Assembly: GCA_036785325.1 (NCBI GenBank)
Contig: JAXIVH010000010.1
Span: 239,771 to 303,770, forward strand
DNA: 64,000 nt
From: Urophycis tenuis
Taxonomy: Eukaryota > Chordata > Actinopteri > Gadiformes > Phycidae
Reading direction: 5' to 3'
Shown here: one piece after another, positions 44,710 to 57,297 of the stretch
Layout of the letters: every line of letters begins with the position of its first letter
How positions within the stretch are numbered: the first letter of the stretch is position 1
Notes under the pieces: model-generated
What the model was told of the DNA's origin: nothing
The model's input: only the letters and a program-made list of their open reading frames with translations
Database searches by the model: none
Program-made: the position numbers and the translations under genes

Positions 44710-45603
44710 TCAACTGCTGAGTTCATATCACATTGTGAGTCACAGTCCAGCTGCTGAGTTCATATCACATTGTGAGTCACAGTCCAACTGCTGAGTTCAT
44801 ATCACATTGTGAGTCACAGTCCAACTGCTGAGTTTATATCACATTGTGAGTCACAGTCCAGCTGCTGAGTTCATATCACTTTGTGAGTCACAGTCCAGCT
44901 GCTGAGTTCATATCACATTGTGAGTCACAGTCCAACTGCTGAGTTCTTATCACATTGTGAGTCACAGTCCAACTGCTGAGTTCATATCACATTGTGAGTC
45001 ACAGTCCAACTGCTGAGTTCATATCACATTGTGAGTCACAGTCCAACTGCTGAGTTCATATCACATTGTGAGTAACAGTCCAACTGCTGAGTTCATATCA
45101 CATTGTGAGTCACAGTCCAACTGCTGAGTTCATATCACATTGTGAGTCACAGTCCAGCTGCTGAGTTCATATCACATTGTGAGTCACAGTCCAACTGCTG
45201 AGTTCATATCACATTGTGAGTCACAGTCCAACTGCTGAGTTCATATCACATTGTGAGTCACAGTCCAGCTGCTGAGTTCATATCATATTGTGAGTCACAG
45301 TCCAACTGCTGAGTTCATATCACATTGTGAGTCACAGTCCAGCTGCTGAGTTCATATCACTTTGTGAGTCACAGTCCAACTGCTGAGTTCATATCACATT
45401 GTGAGTCACAGTCCAACTGCTGAGTTCATATCACTTTGTGAGTCACAGTCCAACTGCTGAGTTCATGTCATATTGTGAGTCACAGTCCAGCTGCTGAGTT
45501 CATATCATATTGTGAGTCACAGTCCAGCTGCTGAGTTCATATCATATTGTGAGTCACAGTCCCGCTGCTGAGTTCATATCATATTGTGAGTCACAGTCCC
45601 GCT
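44710..45603. repeat. 37-bp minisatellite
   Basis: About 24 copies of a unit with CTGCTGAGTTCATATCACAT then TGTGAGTCACAGTCCAA, with sites alternating CAA/CAG and CACATT/CACTTT/CATATT. Confidence 0.97.
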
Positions 45604-45936
45604 GCCTCCCCACCTTGCTTTGTGTGGATAAATGAAGGTACAAAGTAAAGTTATGCAAATTGTATTTCCTTAAGAAGAGCTGCATTTTGTGAACCTTGGT
45701 GTGAGAATAAGGAACAAAGGGAAGCATAGGCATGTAAACAAGCCTGGCTGTTAAGGCCAGACCATTTAAAGGTTCTAGACAGGCCACAGTGGTCCTTTTA
45801 ATGATAAGATAATGAACCACAATGTCATCGTTATGTCTTCACTTTCTAAAATGTATCAGTAAAGGATGGAAGGTGGTGGTGTGAAACATCTCTTCCTGCT
45901 ACCATCACGCCATTTCCCTCCACCCACCGCACCAAC

Positions 45937-45976
<40 letters not shown>

Positions 45977-46365
45977 AGGGTGTCCTCCTCACAGGAGTAG
46001 GGAGCAGCCGTCCCTTGGGGCTCCTCACACACCTTTATCTGTACAATGTGTGCAAAAGAATGTTTGACCTCCTCCACCTCCATCACCTCCACCCACACCC
46101 TTCACCCCTCACTGTCCTCTCTTCCCCTCTGGTGGAGCAGCACTTCGGATTACAATCAATCTGTTGATGGCTCTGACTGTAGGGACACACTTGTAATGTA
46201 ATGACACACGGCCGCATCTCTGGGACCTACGGCCAAATATAGGGAACGACGTGAGCGAAAAGGAGGTACAGGATTCATGTGTGTCTGTAGTGGAATCACA
46301 TGTCCATAAGTTCCATAATAGTTCCACTTCAGATAATTGTCGCTTCTCTGATGGACATTAAACTT
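45604..46365. other. Putative baz2b intron with (CTGT)n at 45938-45976
   Basis: Unique DNA with a ten-copy CTGT microsatellite. Nothing else recognised. Confidence 0.5.
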
Positions 46366-47698
46366 CTCGTCCATCATATAGACCATCTTCTATTCCATCA
46401 TATATAGACCATCTTCTAGTCCATCATATATAGACCATCTTCTAGTCCATCATATAGACCATCTTCTAGTCCATCATATAGACCATCTTCTAGTTTATCA
46501 TATAGACCATCTTCTGGTTTATTGTATAGACCATCTTCTAGTCTATCATATACACCGTCTTCTAGTCCATTACACCGTCTTCTAGTCCATCATATAGACC
46601 ATCTTCTAGTCCATCATATAGACCATCTTCTAGTCTATTGTATAGACCATCTTCTAGTCCATCATATAGACCATCTTCTAGTCCATCATATAGACCATCT
46701 TCTAGTCTATTGTATAGACCATCTTCTAGTCCATCACATACACCATCTTCTAGTTTATTGTATAGACCATCTTCTAGTCTATCATATACACCGTCTTCTA
46801 GTCCATCATATACACCGTCTTCTAGTCCATCGTATAGACCATCTTCTAGTCCATCATATAGACCATCTTCTAGTCCATCATATAGACCATCTTCTAGTTT
46901 ATCATATAGACCATCTTCTGGTTTATTGTAAAGACCATCTTCTAGTCCATCATATAGACCATCTTCTAGTCCATCATATAGACCATCTTCTAGTCTATCA
47001 TATACACCGTCTTCTAGTCCTTCATATACACCGTCTTCTAGTCCATCAAGACCATCTTCTAGTCCATCATATACAGTAGACCATCTTCTAGTCTATTGTA
47101 CAGACCATCTTCTAGTCCATCATATAGACCATCATATAGACCATCTTCTAGTCCATCATATAGACCATCTTCTAGTCCATCATATAGACCATCTTCTAGT
47201 CCATCATATAGACCATCTTCTAGTCCATCATATAGACCATCTTCTAGTCCATCATATAGACCATCTTCTAGTCTATCATATACACCGTCTTCTAGTCCAT
47301 CATATACACCGTCTTCTAGTCCATCATATAGACCGTCTTCTAGTCCATCATATAGACCATCTTCTTCTACTCCATCATTTAGACCATCTTCTACTCCATC
47401 ATATAGACCATCTTCTAGTCCATCATATAGACCATCTTCTAGTCCATCATATAGACCATCTTCCAGTCTATTGTATAGACCATCTTCTAGTCCATCATAT
47501 AGACCATTTTCTATTTTATCATATAGACCATCTTCTAGTCCATCATATAGACCATCTTCTCGTCCATCACACAGACCATCTTCTAGTCTATCATATAGAC
47601 CATCTTCTAGTCTATCAAATAGACCATCTTCTGGTTTATTGTATAGACCATCTTCTAGTCTATCGTATAGACTATCTTCTTGTCTATCATATAGACCA
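46366..47698. repeat. 24-bp minisatellite
   Basis: About 54 copies of TAGACCATCTTCTAGTCCAT + CATA, with many variants (TTTATCA, CTATTGT, ACACCGTCT) and one insertion GTAGACC near 47080. The 24-bp unit keeps frames open on both strands; not a gene. Confidence 0.97.
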
Positions 47699-48396
47699 TG
47701 ATCTAGGCCCTCTTGCTGTATCCCCCAGAAGAGCATTGTTTTTTCTCCTATTTTCATTATCAGCACCACAATCAAAGTAATGATGCCTTCAGGAAATGAT
47801 GTAGGAGTAAGCAGGGAGGGAGCCTGTAATGTGTAGTCATAATACAGTGTATGCATGATTATCTGTAGCAAGCATCGCCTCGCCTCCCCTCTCCACTGTG
47901 GCGTTCACTGTGCTGTTTGAAGTGTGGTCTTCTTGTTGTATTGTACACACTGATGATGAAGAGTTGCTCTGTCTCTCCCCCTTCGCCACGTATCTCAGTA
48001 AAATGTGCTCATGGAGTCTCCATGTTGGCTGGCTGCCGGCCAGTAAGGCACAGCCTCAGGAGCCTCTGTGATGGATGGAGGGCGGCGTGGTACACACGTT
48101 TCCAGGCCCTCCCCCGCCCCTCCCCCGCCCCTCCCCCGCCCCTCCCCCGGACCCTGCTCCCCTGTGGAGATGATGGGGTCTGGAGCCGTGCTCACATGGC
48201 GGACCACTGATCTGTTTCCTGTGCTGTTTGTCACATGCCTCGTTCATCACAGGTCATTTGCTGGCTAAACTGCCATCCTCCTCCCCGCTTATTGATGGCA
48301 GAATTCAATATTCTGATATGTGTCCCCGCAGTCGATGGGAGCAGAAATGACTTCTTGGCTGTGAAAGTCTCCCTAAAAAATGCACGACCTGCAGAA

Positions 48397-48427
<31 letters not shown>

Positions 48428-48561
48428 ACGGTGCGGCTGTGTTCTGAGGCCGTTCACAAAGAGGAGGGAAGGTTATTATTATGTATGATGAGCACAGGTG
48501 GGAAGTGTGCGCGCCCTTGAAGAACAGGTCAAACATGTGATTATAACAGCCAAGACAGGCT
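47699..48561. other. Putative baz2b intron, low-complexity islands
   Basis: Unique DNA containing four copies of CCTCCCCCGCCC-type repeats at about 48108-48150 and a (GAT)n tract at 48399-48424. No exon recognised. Confidence 0.5.
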
Positions 48562-49215
48562 GGGGAGGGTGGGGTTGTGGGGCGGTGGGGTGGTGGAACC
48601 GTGGGGTGTGTGGGGCCGTGGGGTGTGTGGGGTGGTGGAACCGTGGGACTGCGGGGTGTGTGGGGCCGTGGGGTGCATGGGGCCGTGGGGTCTGTGGGGT
48701 GCGTGGGGCCGTGGGGTGTGTGGGGCCGTGGGGTGCATGGGGCCGTGGAGTCTGTGGGGTTCGTCGGGCCGTGGGGTGTGTGGGGCCGTGGGGTGCGTGG
48801 GGTGCATGGGGCCGTGGGGTCTGTGGGGTGCGTGGGGCCGTGGGGTGTGTGGGGCCGTGGGGTCTGTGGGGTGCGTGGGGCCGTGGGGTCTGTGGGGTGT
48901 GTGGGGCCATGGGGTTGTGGAGGTGGTGGGGCCATGGGGTGTGTGGGGCCATGGTGTTGTGGGGCCATGGGGTTGTGGGGATGGTCGGGCCATGGGTTGT
49001 GTGGGGCCTCGGTGTTATGGGGTTGTGGAGGTGGTGGGGCCATGGGGTTTGTGGGGCTGTGGGGCCATGGGGTGTGTGGGGCCGTGGGGTTGTGGGGGTG
49101 TGTGGGGCCGTGGAGCCATGGGGTGTGTGGGGCCGTGGGGTTGTGGGGGTGTGTGGGGCCGTGGAGCCATGGGGTGTGTGGGTTGTGGGGGTGGTGGGGC
49201 CATGAGGTGGGGTGT
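48562..49215. repeat. G-rich variable minisatellite (GGGGCCGTGGGGTGTGT)
   Basis: Irregular units of about 17-26 bp with G4 runs every 6-10 bases on the + strand. Very strong G/C strand asymmetry and high G-quadruplex potential. Open frames in all phases are compositional. Confidence 0.95.
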
Positions 49216-49508
49216 GAGGGGTAGTACCTCCCTCCCATGGCATAGCAGCCACACACTGGGGGGCTGTCCTCACCCAGCGCCACCATCTGTCACGCAGCGC
49301 CGGCCCACCGTGAGGTTCTGACACCAGGTGGAAAACAAGGTTACCTTCTCGTTCCACGGTCACTTCCCTCAACTCAAAGAATGTTGTTCAGGCGCTGGTG
49401 GCATCCTTCGTCTAGTGTTGAGGAACACTGCCCAGAGCGCAGAACCTCTTGGAACTCATGGGTTCCTCTGTCTGTGACTCATGAGGCCCAAGACGGACTG
49501 AGCGCTGA

Positions 49509-50783
49509 TCCGGTGTGTGTTATGAATGGGTGATAATGGTACAGCCTCACTCAGTGTGTTACAGCCCTGATCCGGTGTGTGTTATGAATGGGTGATAATG
49601 GTACAGCCTCACTCAGTGTGTTACAGCCCTGATCCAGTGTGTGTTATGAATGGGTGATAATGGTACAGCCTCACTCAGTGTGTTACAGCCCTGATCCAGT
49701 GTGTGTTATGAATGGGTGATAATGGTACAGCCTCACTCAGTGTGTTACAGCCCTGATCCGGTGTGTGTTATGAATGGGTGATAATGGTACAGCGTCACAG
49801 CCCTGATCCAGTGTGTTATGAATGGGTGATAATGGTACAGCCTCACTCAGTGTGTTACAGCCCTGATCCGGTGTGTGTTATGAATGGGTGATAATGGTAC
49901 AGCCTCACTCAGTGTGTTACAGCCCTGATCCAGTGTGTGTTATGAATGGGTGATAATGGTACAGCGTCACTCAGTGTGTTACAGCCCTGATCCAGTGTGT
50001 TATGAATGGGTGATAATGGTACAGCCTCACTCAGTGTGTTACAGCCCTGATCCAGTGTGTTATGAATGGGTGATAATGGTACAGCCTCACTCAGTGTGTT
50101 ACAGCCCTGATCCAGTGTGTGTTATGAATGGGTGATAATGGTACAGCCTCACTCAGTGTGTTACAGCCCTGATCCAGTGTGTTATGAATGGGTGATAATG
50201 GTACAGCCTCACTCAGTGTGTTACAGCCCTGATCCAGTGTGTGTTATGAATGGGTGATAATGGTACAGCCTCACTCAGTGTGTTACAGCCCTGATCCGGT
50301 GTGTGTTATGAATGGGTGATAATGGTACAGCCTCACTCAGTGTGTTACAGCCCTGATCCAGTGTGTTATGAATGGGTGATAATGGTACAGCCTCACTCAG
50401 TGTGTTACAGCCCTGATCCAGTGTGTGTTATGAATGGGTGATAATGGTACAGCCTCACTCAGTGTGTTACAGCCCTGATCCAGTGTGTGTTATGAATGGG
50501 TGATAATGGTACAGCCTCACTCAGTGTGTTACAGCCCTGATCCAGTGTGTGTTATGAATGGGTGATAATGGTACAGCCTCACTCAGTGTGTTACAGCCCT
50601 GATCCAGTGTGTTATGAATGGGTGATAATGGTACAGCCTCACTCAGTGTGTTACAGCCCTGATCCAGTGTGTTATGAATGGGTGATAATGGTACAGCCTC
50701 ACTCAGTGTGTTACAGCCCTGATCCAGTGTGTGTTATGAATGGGTGATAATGGTACAGCCTCACTCAGTGTGTTACAGCCCTG
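49509..50783. repeat. 60/62-bp minisatellite
   Basis: About 21 copies of a unit containing GTTATGAATGGGTGATAATG, GTACAGCCTCACTCAGTGTG and TTACAGCCCTGATCCAGTGT. Two length classes differ by one GT dinucleotide (GTGTGTTATG against GTGTTATG). One copy at about 49790 has lost ACTCAGTGTGTT. Confidence 0.97.
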
Positions 50784-51697
50784 CATTCCAGAGTCTGTTG
50801 TCTGTATCAGTCGAACATTAAGTAGTATCACATGTACCAGTGTCACATCCAGCAGTATAACAGCTAGCTCTATAACATGTAGCTCTATGGAGATATAAGC
50901 ACAGGGACATTAGAAGAATGTGCCTTTATTCCAGTTGACCCTGATGCCTGCTCCCTGTTCCCTCACATGGCTGTTCACCTGGCTGTTCACCTGGCTCTTC
51001 ACCTGACTCTTCAGCTGGCTCTTAGCTGGCTCCTTTTGCCTGGTGTGTGTGGAGAGCATGACGCTGTGACACTGGGGAGGTGGGAGGTGGGCTGGAGGTG
51101 AGGAGAAGGCCCACTGAGGCCCGTGGTGCTCCCTGACACAGCATCCAGATCCTCTTTGTGTTGTCACTGCCTGCCTGCAGCTCTCAGCAGCCAAGAGGGC
51201 TGATCCTGGCCACACTGCCTCACATCCACCATGGTACCATGCATAAGAACGGAGAAGATGCCCTCACCATGCTCACCGAGGTGAACTGATCCAAACTATG
51301 TCCTCACACTTACACACACACTCACGCACATATGCACACATGGAAGAGCCGATATAATCATGTTCCACATTGTCCTCTAGTGGTCCATGGCCATCTCTGT
51401 GTCCATCCCTAATATCTGTAGTGGCCTTGTGGCTGATGGCTTCCAGTATGAAACGACGTGTGGCTCCTCTGGGGGAGGAATCAGGCAGCACAGCATCCTG
51501 TTCCAGCACGGTGGGCCGTGGTGATGTGCTGGAGCGGGAGCACTTGAGCGGCCACACTGACTTAACACCCTGATGCCTCCAGAGGTTGAGATGGGACAGA
51601 TGACTTGGGTGACAGATGACCAGCCTTTGAGACGCAGGCTGGTCAGCCAGTGGAACGGCAGAGGGAAGGTTTTACAGTTGTAATGTAACTAGGTGTA
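50784..51697. other. Putative baz2b intron, nothing recognised
   Basis: Unique sequence with a small CTGGCTGTTCAC/CTGGCTCTTCAC repeat near 50970-51030. No exon recognised. Confidence 0.45.
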
Positions 51698-51800
51698 AAT
51701 ACATTTACATTGAGGGCATTTAGCAGATGGTTTTATCCAAAGCTACTTACAAAGAGTACATTTGTCATAAGAAGGTGAAACATTTCATTGCTGCTAATAC
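51698..51800 (-). mobile_element. SINE 3' domain fragment
   Basis: Contains GGCATTTAGCAGATGGTTTT then ATCCAAAGCTACTTACAAA. On the minus strand this is the common fish SINE 3' motif TTTGGATAAAA-CC-TCTGCTAAATGCC, shared with the end of the SINE at 6256. No tRNA-related head is visible. Confidence 0.65.
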
Positions 51801-51857
51801 AGTAAGAAAGTCACCAGAACAAGTTTCAAGCATTTCAATTGCTAGGTGAACCATTGC

Positions 51858-52200
51858 TATTATACAACTAAATAGATAAAGACATGTTATACCTTGTTGC
51901 TAGTATACAACTAAATAGATAAAGACATGTTATACCTTGTTGCTAGTATACAACTAAATAGATAAAGACATGTTATACCTTGTTGCTAGTATACAACTAA
52001 ATAGATAAAGACATGTTATACCTTGTTGCTAGTATACAACTAAATAGATAAAGACATGTTATACCTTGTTGCTAGTATACAACTAAATAGATAAAGACAT
52101 GTTATACCTTGTTGCTAGTATACAACTAAATAGATAAAGACATGTTATACCTTGTTGCTAGTATACAACTAAATAGATAAAGACATGTTATACCTTGTTG
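51858..52200. repeat. 43-bp minisatellite
   Basis: Eight copies of ACAACTAAATAGATAAAGAC + ATGTTATACCTTGTTGCTAGTAT, with essentially no differences after the first copy. Confidence 0.97.
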
Positions 52201-53465
52201 AGAAGGGGGTGTAGAGAGTGTCCTAGGGAGGGGAGGAGGGGGAGTCCCTGAGGGAGATGATGGACATGTCTGTCCTTCACACCTCATCAGAGCGTTAGCT
52301 CACCGAGGGCCTCAGCAGCTTTGTCTCCTCAAAACCAACAACCTGTGCTGTCTGATCACCTGACACGTCCTACAGGTGGAGTGTGGTGGAGGAGACCACC
52401 ATGCTGCCTCAGTCGTACTCCTCAGAATCACCCCTGATCCGTTACCATGACACACATGTGTGTCTAGACATGTGATGCATGCCAGTCACAGTGATCAAGG
52501 TGGTGGTGACGGTGAACTAATTAGCATATTGGATGAATGCCTTCAAAAGGTAAATGGTTGTGATTCATAAATGATCAGCTTTACAGTTGCAGATTACAAA
52601 ACCAGGTTAATCTTTTTCTTTCCTTTAGTCTTTTTTGGTGAGACTCGAACATAAGGAAACATTTGTTCTAACGTTATTGAAATGTCAGTTTGCTTTTACC
52701 GCAGAAAGCGATTACACAAGAGGAAATCAGTGTTTGCACACTTCACAGTAAAATGAAGAAGTGAGTAAACACTGCTGGAAAGATGAAGGGCTGCAGAATC
52801 TTATTTGTCACAAACACTAAAGCTCCTGTGATCTGTTGTCTTATCGTTTGTTAGCATTGCATGCATCACACGGCATCATACATATGAAACATAATACAAC
52901 ATCATAACATTCTTACAGGAACCATTTGAGAACAAGGTGATGCTCTGCTGAGAGAGTGAACATCAGTCATTTTAATTTATTCATACCAAAACCATCTTGT
53001 TTAGCTCCGAATTAGCAGTGATGGACACAGGATCCTATAGCTTACATATTTATATATAGCTTTAGCTTCCTTGTATGTATGTATATATATAGCACTAGCT
53101 ACCATCAATCTTTAGCTTCCATGTACACTGTATATATCATTTTAGCTGCCCTGTATACATGTGCAGCAAGGGTTCATGTGTGTAGATGATAAGATGAGAG
53201 AGCTAGCCTCCATGTTTAAACCTGTAGCTGCATGCCGTCTCATCACTAGTCTTCAGTGAGGACATCACTTGATATTCAGATGATGGTTTCTCCAGTTAAT
53301 GGCCCATCCTGCGTTTCCTCTGCAGGAGGGACTCCGGGGAGAGCCTCAAATTGTTGCAGTGATATAAAATACTAAAAGAGAAAAGGCATTGGCTGTAAAG
53401 CCCAGTCTGGAGAGAGGTATTGGAGAGGGTTTGGGGCGCAGGGCCTTGAGATCACTGGTGTGCCT
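52201..53465. other. Putative baz2b intron, nothing recognised
   Basis: Unique sequence; 53040-53160 is a degenerate TTTAGCTTCC/TATATATAGC repeat. No exon recognised. Confidence 0.45.
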
Positions 53466-53473
53466 TCTGGAAG

Positions 53474-53499
53474 TAGGGATGGGCCATATGGCCTGAAAT

Positions 53500-53560
<61 letters not shown>

Positions 53561-54120
53561 GATATACATTGCAGTCTCTTGAGATAACGATACATATCAC
53601 CATATGGAAATTATAATAGAACCATTTCAGGACAGGTTACATAGGCCCTAAGGAATATAGTTATATAGTTATATAGTGAATGGTCAGGCTGAGGAAAGGC
53701 TCCATGGTACGGCTCGACCACAGGTTCCGTTGTAGTGGCAAAGTATTTCAAGTCAAACGGCTCTTTTTCAACCTTTTCGCGGAGCTCGGCATACAATTTT
53801 GCCATCTCTGTTTCTGTAAAGTATTTGCGGCTCGGCACCTCATATCGTGGATCAATAGCTCTGATCATGGCTTTAAAGCCGCGTCTCTACCATTGTGGGC
53901 TCTTCCTATTGTAAGGAGTAACTTTTGAAAATGAGTGAACTAAAGTAAACATACCTACAGATAAGAGATAAAGATAAAAAAAGACGATACAAGTAGTAAA
54001 AATAGTAGTAATTAGTAAAATAGTAATAAAAATAGTAGTAAAAAGAAAATATCGCGATAGAGCATATTATTAAAACCTCTATCGTATGCCATTTGTTATC
54101 GTTTATATCGTGCATTACTA
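53474..54120. mobile_element. hAT transposon relic with 8-bp TSD
   Basis: Ends TAGGGATGGGC at the left and, reversed, TAGTAATGCACGATATA at the right. Flanking 8-mers are TCTGGAAG (53466-53473) and TTTGGAAG (54121-54128), one mismatch. The internal subterminal repeats are rich in ATATCG/CGATAT, an (AT)n tract lies at about 53504-53557, and a transposase fragment lies on the minus strand. Confidence 0.82.
53611..53868 (-). pseudogene. ZBED/hAT transposase fragment
   Basis: Minus-strand reading starts MIRAIDPRYEVPSRKYFTET and continues through LYAELREKVE to YFATTTEPVVEPY. This resembles the conserved DPRY-x-PSRKYF and YFATTTD-W-x-EPY segments of ZBED1-like hAT transposases just after the BED finger. 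Only about 60 residues are recognisable, and the W that normally follows ATTTD is lost. It sits inside terminal repeats with a target duplication, so it is transposon debris and not a host gene. Confidence 0.75.
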
Positions 54121-54169
54121 TTTGGAAGCCTCGTGTAAGACTACCATGTCTGCCGGCAGCAGAGAGGAC

Positions 54170-54325
54170 ATGGTGTGCTCTACACATGGTGTGCTCTATG
54201 GTGTGCTCTACACATGGTGTGCTCTATGGTGTGCTCTACACATGGTGTGCTCTATGGTGTGCTCTACACATGGTGTGCTCTATGGTGTGCTCTATGGTGT
54301 GCTCTATGGTGTGCTCTCCATCACA
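54170..54325. repeat. 28/14-bp repeat GGTGTGCTCTACACAT / GGTGTGCTCTAT
   Basis: Alternating units of TGGTGTGCTCTACACA and TGGTGTGCTCTA, ending 28 bp before the acceptor of the baz2b start-codon exon. Confidence 0.93.
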
Positions 54326-54352
54326 GCTCAGTGTTGCTGGTGTTTGACAGGT

Positions 54353-54491
54353 ATGGAGTCAGGAGAGAGGCTGGCCTCTCCCTCCCCCCCCGGGGTGTCC
54401 TCCCCGGCCCGCCCTCCGCCCCGGATCCCCGAGTCCGGCCTGGCCCCCGTACCCCCTGGGGCCCCCGTACCCCCCCGGGCCCCCACCTGCG
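54353..54491 (+). CDS. baz2b: BAZ2B, first coding exon
   Basis: The exon opens at 54351 after TGTTTGACAG; the ATG at 54353 is the start. It encodes residues 1-46 plus one base, beginning MESGERLASPSPPG and ending in APTC before donor GTACGT. The start MESGERL and the terminal CG junction match the N-terminus of vertebrate BAZ2B. The middle is a proline-rich low-complexity stretch (PPPRIPESGLAPVPPGAPVP). BAZ2B is a large chromatin reader, a regulatory subunit of ISWI-type remodelling complexes, with an MBD-like/TAM domain, PHD finger and bromodomain, all downstream of this window. Confidence 0.9.
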
Positions 54492-56221
54492 GTACGTACC
54501 CCGGCCCCCGGGCGCAGCGTGAACACGCCGGCGTGGAGACGTTGTTGTTGTGATGTTTTTGGATTTGAGTCGATGTTGATGCTCGCATGTGACCTGGTGA
54601 CACAGAAGGGGAAGCTCATTATTTCTGATGCCTTGCTCACGTCCAGGTCATTCCATGTCATTATTCCGCCCACGTTTCAGCAGATGTTTGGCTACACAGG
54701 TGTAATTAAGATGGAGACTCTCACAGTGTCTTTCCCTGACAGTTTGGTGTCTTAGGAGCACCGCTGAATGAATGAGCAGTGCCTTCAGCCTCTGGGCGCG
54801 GTGGGAGGTGTGTCATGGAGAGAGTGCAGGACGTCCTCGTGGTTCTGTTGCATACTAATTGTGGTCAAAGCTATTATGCAGTAGTGATGCATAAGCTGTC
54901 AGCTCACCTCTGACCAGAAAACAACATGCAAATGTTCACGCTGTGAATTGTGTGGATGTTTTATAGGGCGGAGGGGGAATGGGTCCAAACAAAATGTGGC
55001 TTTTTTTGTCATGCTGTTAGAATGATGAACACACTACATTCTCCTGAATTATTCATCCTTCAGACCCCCACACCAAAGGCGCACTGAGATTTTCCAGATA
55101 ATTTATTTTGGACTGAACGCTGAATTAAGTGCTGAAAGCACAGTGGCACCGCTGCAGTCACGTTGCAGCTCTGAGAATCAAGTGAATGGAGTTCTTTAAA
55201 GCATTCCTTCTCCCCATGTTGGAGCAGGTGAGAGACATCACACACGCCCTGGATAGAAACTGTTTACCTGATTCGATTAGGCTGGAGCTTCCATACACCA
55301 ACTACACTTACTAGATCAATTCATCTGGGGAAGGGCTTCTCTCTCGGAGGGTATTTCATACACTAACAGCACCGTAGGATTTGAAAATGGCTCTCAGAGA
55401 AATCACTTGTTTTGGAATGCACATGAAAATAGGTTTCACTGTTCTTATCGATACCGTGGAGGGGAGCTGGAGAATGACTTCTGGAGAATCAGGGATATAT
55501 TGCAATCAAATAAATAACAAATACTACAAAGGCCTTCTGCTCAATGGACTGAATTAGCTTGAAGATGTTATGTTTCAGAACAGTTTCGAGGACATCACTT
55601 GGTTAATTGCAGGCACCGTGTGATTCAGCTGAAATATGATTGTTGTTTAACGAATGCCTACTGCAGAGTAAGTAGGGAGCTTATGTAGCTCTATCATCAT
55701 GATACGTCATGTGTTTGGCACGGTCATGTCTGAAGACATGCGGTGGCCATGGGTTCCCAAGCAGAGCCCTCAGGACTGGTCGCTACTCATCCTCATCACA
55801 CCCGTCCTTGTTTGTTGCATAGGAGACTAAACTTCAGGGAGTGTCTGGATATTTAATGGAGCAGTGATTAATCTTTCAAGACGCCAGGTTTTGTGGAACC
55901 GTGAATCATCTGACACACATGCGTCAAATGAGAACTGCTTAGACAAGCTGTTTGTGAAAGTTTTGTGTGTGTAATATATGTTCTGTCACCTGCTGTAGCG
56001 CCAGAGGGGAATGCATTAGTCTGCACTCAGGAGTGTTGACAGGGAAAGGCCTTCCTGTTGCTCAGTCTGCATGGTTTTATCTTACAGTGCAGTAACACAG
56101 TGGCATTAGGTTCATTGAAATAACACATGGCTTTCACAAACCAATTGAAATCATGGACTCCTGTTCTTCTCACACCACACTGCCAATGTTTTTTGCTGCA
56201 TTAAACGTTACTGTATACATA
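54492..56221 (+). other. baz2b intron 2, unique sequence
   Basis: No exon, repeat family or minisatellite recognised before the LINE at 56222. The relatively long unique stretch may harbour conserved non-coding elements, which one sequence cannot show. Confidence 0.45.
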
Positions 56222-57008
56222 AGATAAGATAAGATAGTCCTTTATTAATCCCCCTTAGGAGAAATTCACAGTGACCAGCAGTACAGTGGGAAAAGTATGA
56301 AAACAAGAGTATATATGTACAATAAATTTACTAATTTGGACTAAGTTATAATAAAAAAAACGATTAGAGTAAGAAAGATATACTATATACATGTAACTGT
56401 CCTTTTGAAGGTGACCTGTGCTTAAATAAAGTAAATATGACTAAGTATAAATATAAATATAAATGTGCCAATGTGCAGGGTTCCTGAGGTAATGGAGAAA
56501 ACAAGTAAATACCAGGTTTAAACAACAGTCCTGGGGTGTGGTGTTTAGTCCGTAATCAGGTCAAGAAAGGAGGTGATGGGGCTCCGAGACGTTGGGAGCG
56601 GGTGGTTGAGGTGTTGTAGAGTCTGATAGCTGATGGGATGAAAGAGCCCCCCAAGCCCTTTGAGGCACGTGGCTGAGTGAGCCTGTGGCTGAACGTGCTC
56701 CTGAGTTGCCTCAGCTCGGCATAGAGAGGGTGAGAGGGGTTGTCCAGGACCGCCTGCAGCTTCCCCCTCATCCTCCTCTCTGTCACCACCTCCACACAGT
56801 CCAGCTTCATCCCCACCACAGAGCTCGCCTTTCTCACCAGCTTATTCAGCTTGCTGGCACCTCCGCTTCCAATGCCTCCTCCCCAGCACACAACAGCGAA
56901 GAAGGTGACACTGGCTACCAAAGACTGGTAGAACATCCGTAGCAGCCTAGTGCACACATTGAAAGACCTGAGCCTCCTCAGGAAGAACAGCCTACTCTGT
57001 CCCTTCAT
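56222..57008 (-). mobile_element. 5'-truncated CR1/L2-type LINE, minus strand
   Basis: The minus strand holds the polymerase C-terminus (about 56556-57005) followed by a 3' region ending GGATTAATAAAGGACTATCT then TATCTTATCTT. It is the same kind of terminus as at 22626. Inserted antisense to baz2b in its intron 2. Confidence 0.83.
56556..57005 (-). pseudogene. LINE reverse transcriptase C-terminal fragment
   Basis: Open frame with KGQSRLFFLRRLRSFNVC, LLRMFYQSLVASVTFFAVVC, WGGG, LNKLVRKASSVVG and a final LRSTFSHRLTQPR. These are the typical C-terminal segments following the polymerase in fish CR1/L2/Rex-like non-LTR elements. Truncated upstream, so not functional. The reading frame is intact to its stop. 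Confidence 0.82.
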
Positions 57009-57297
57009 AGTAATCATTCTATTGCTGCATTCTTCGTTATACATTGATCATTTTTCCTCTCCTGTGATGGTTGCTGTGAATTGATTCCTAGACTTCCTGA
57101 TCTGCTTGTTTGTTGCTCAAGCATATTTGAACACATCCACTAGACTCAGCCTTCATGTTCATTCTTCTTCTCCAAATGCACCTGATGCCGTGGTCAGGGG
57201 CTCCAGTGAAACAAACCCCTGTACTGGGCTGTAATGTTTCAGTGAAATGATTGTGCAAAGGGACCTGCTCCAACCTGTACCGTGTGTTCACCACCAG

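Noticed and set aside
47059..47871. A 270-codon minus frame with LYDGLEDG repeats, resembling a calcium-binding repeat protein
   Set aside because: Produced by the 24-bp minisatellite; DGLEDG lacks the pattern of RTX or EF-hand repeats, and the + strand is equally open.
48231..49372. Proline/histidine-rich frames up to 351 codons
   Set aside because: They arise from the G-rich array composition; no start, splice or family evidence.
54359..54673. Minus-strand Gly/Pro-rich frame opposite the baz2b start exon
   Set aside because: It is the reverse of the proline-rich coding exon; the + strand MESGERL start and splice sites explain the region.
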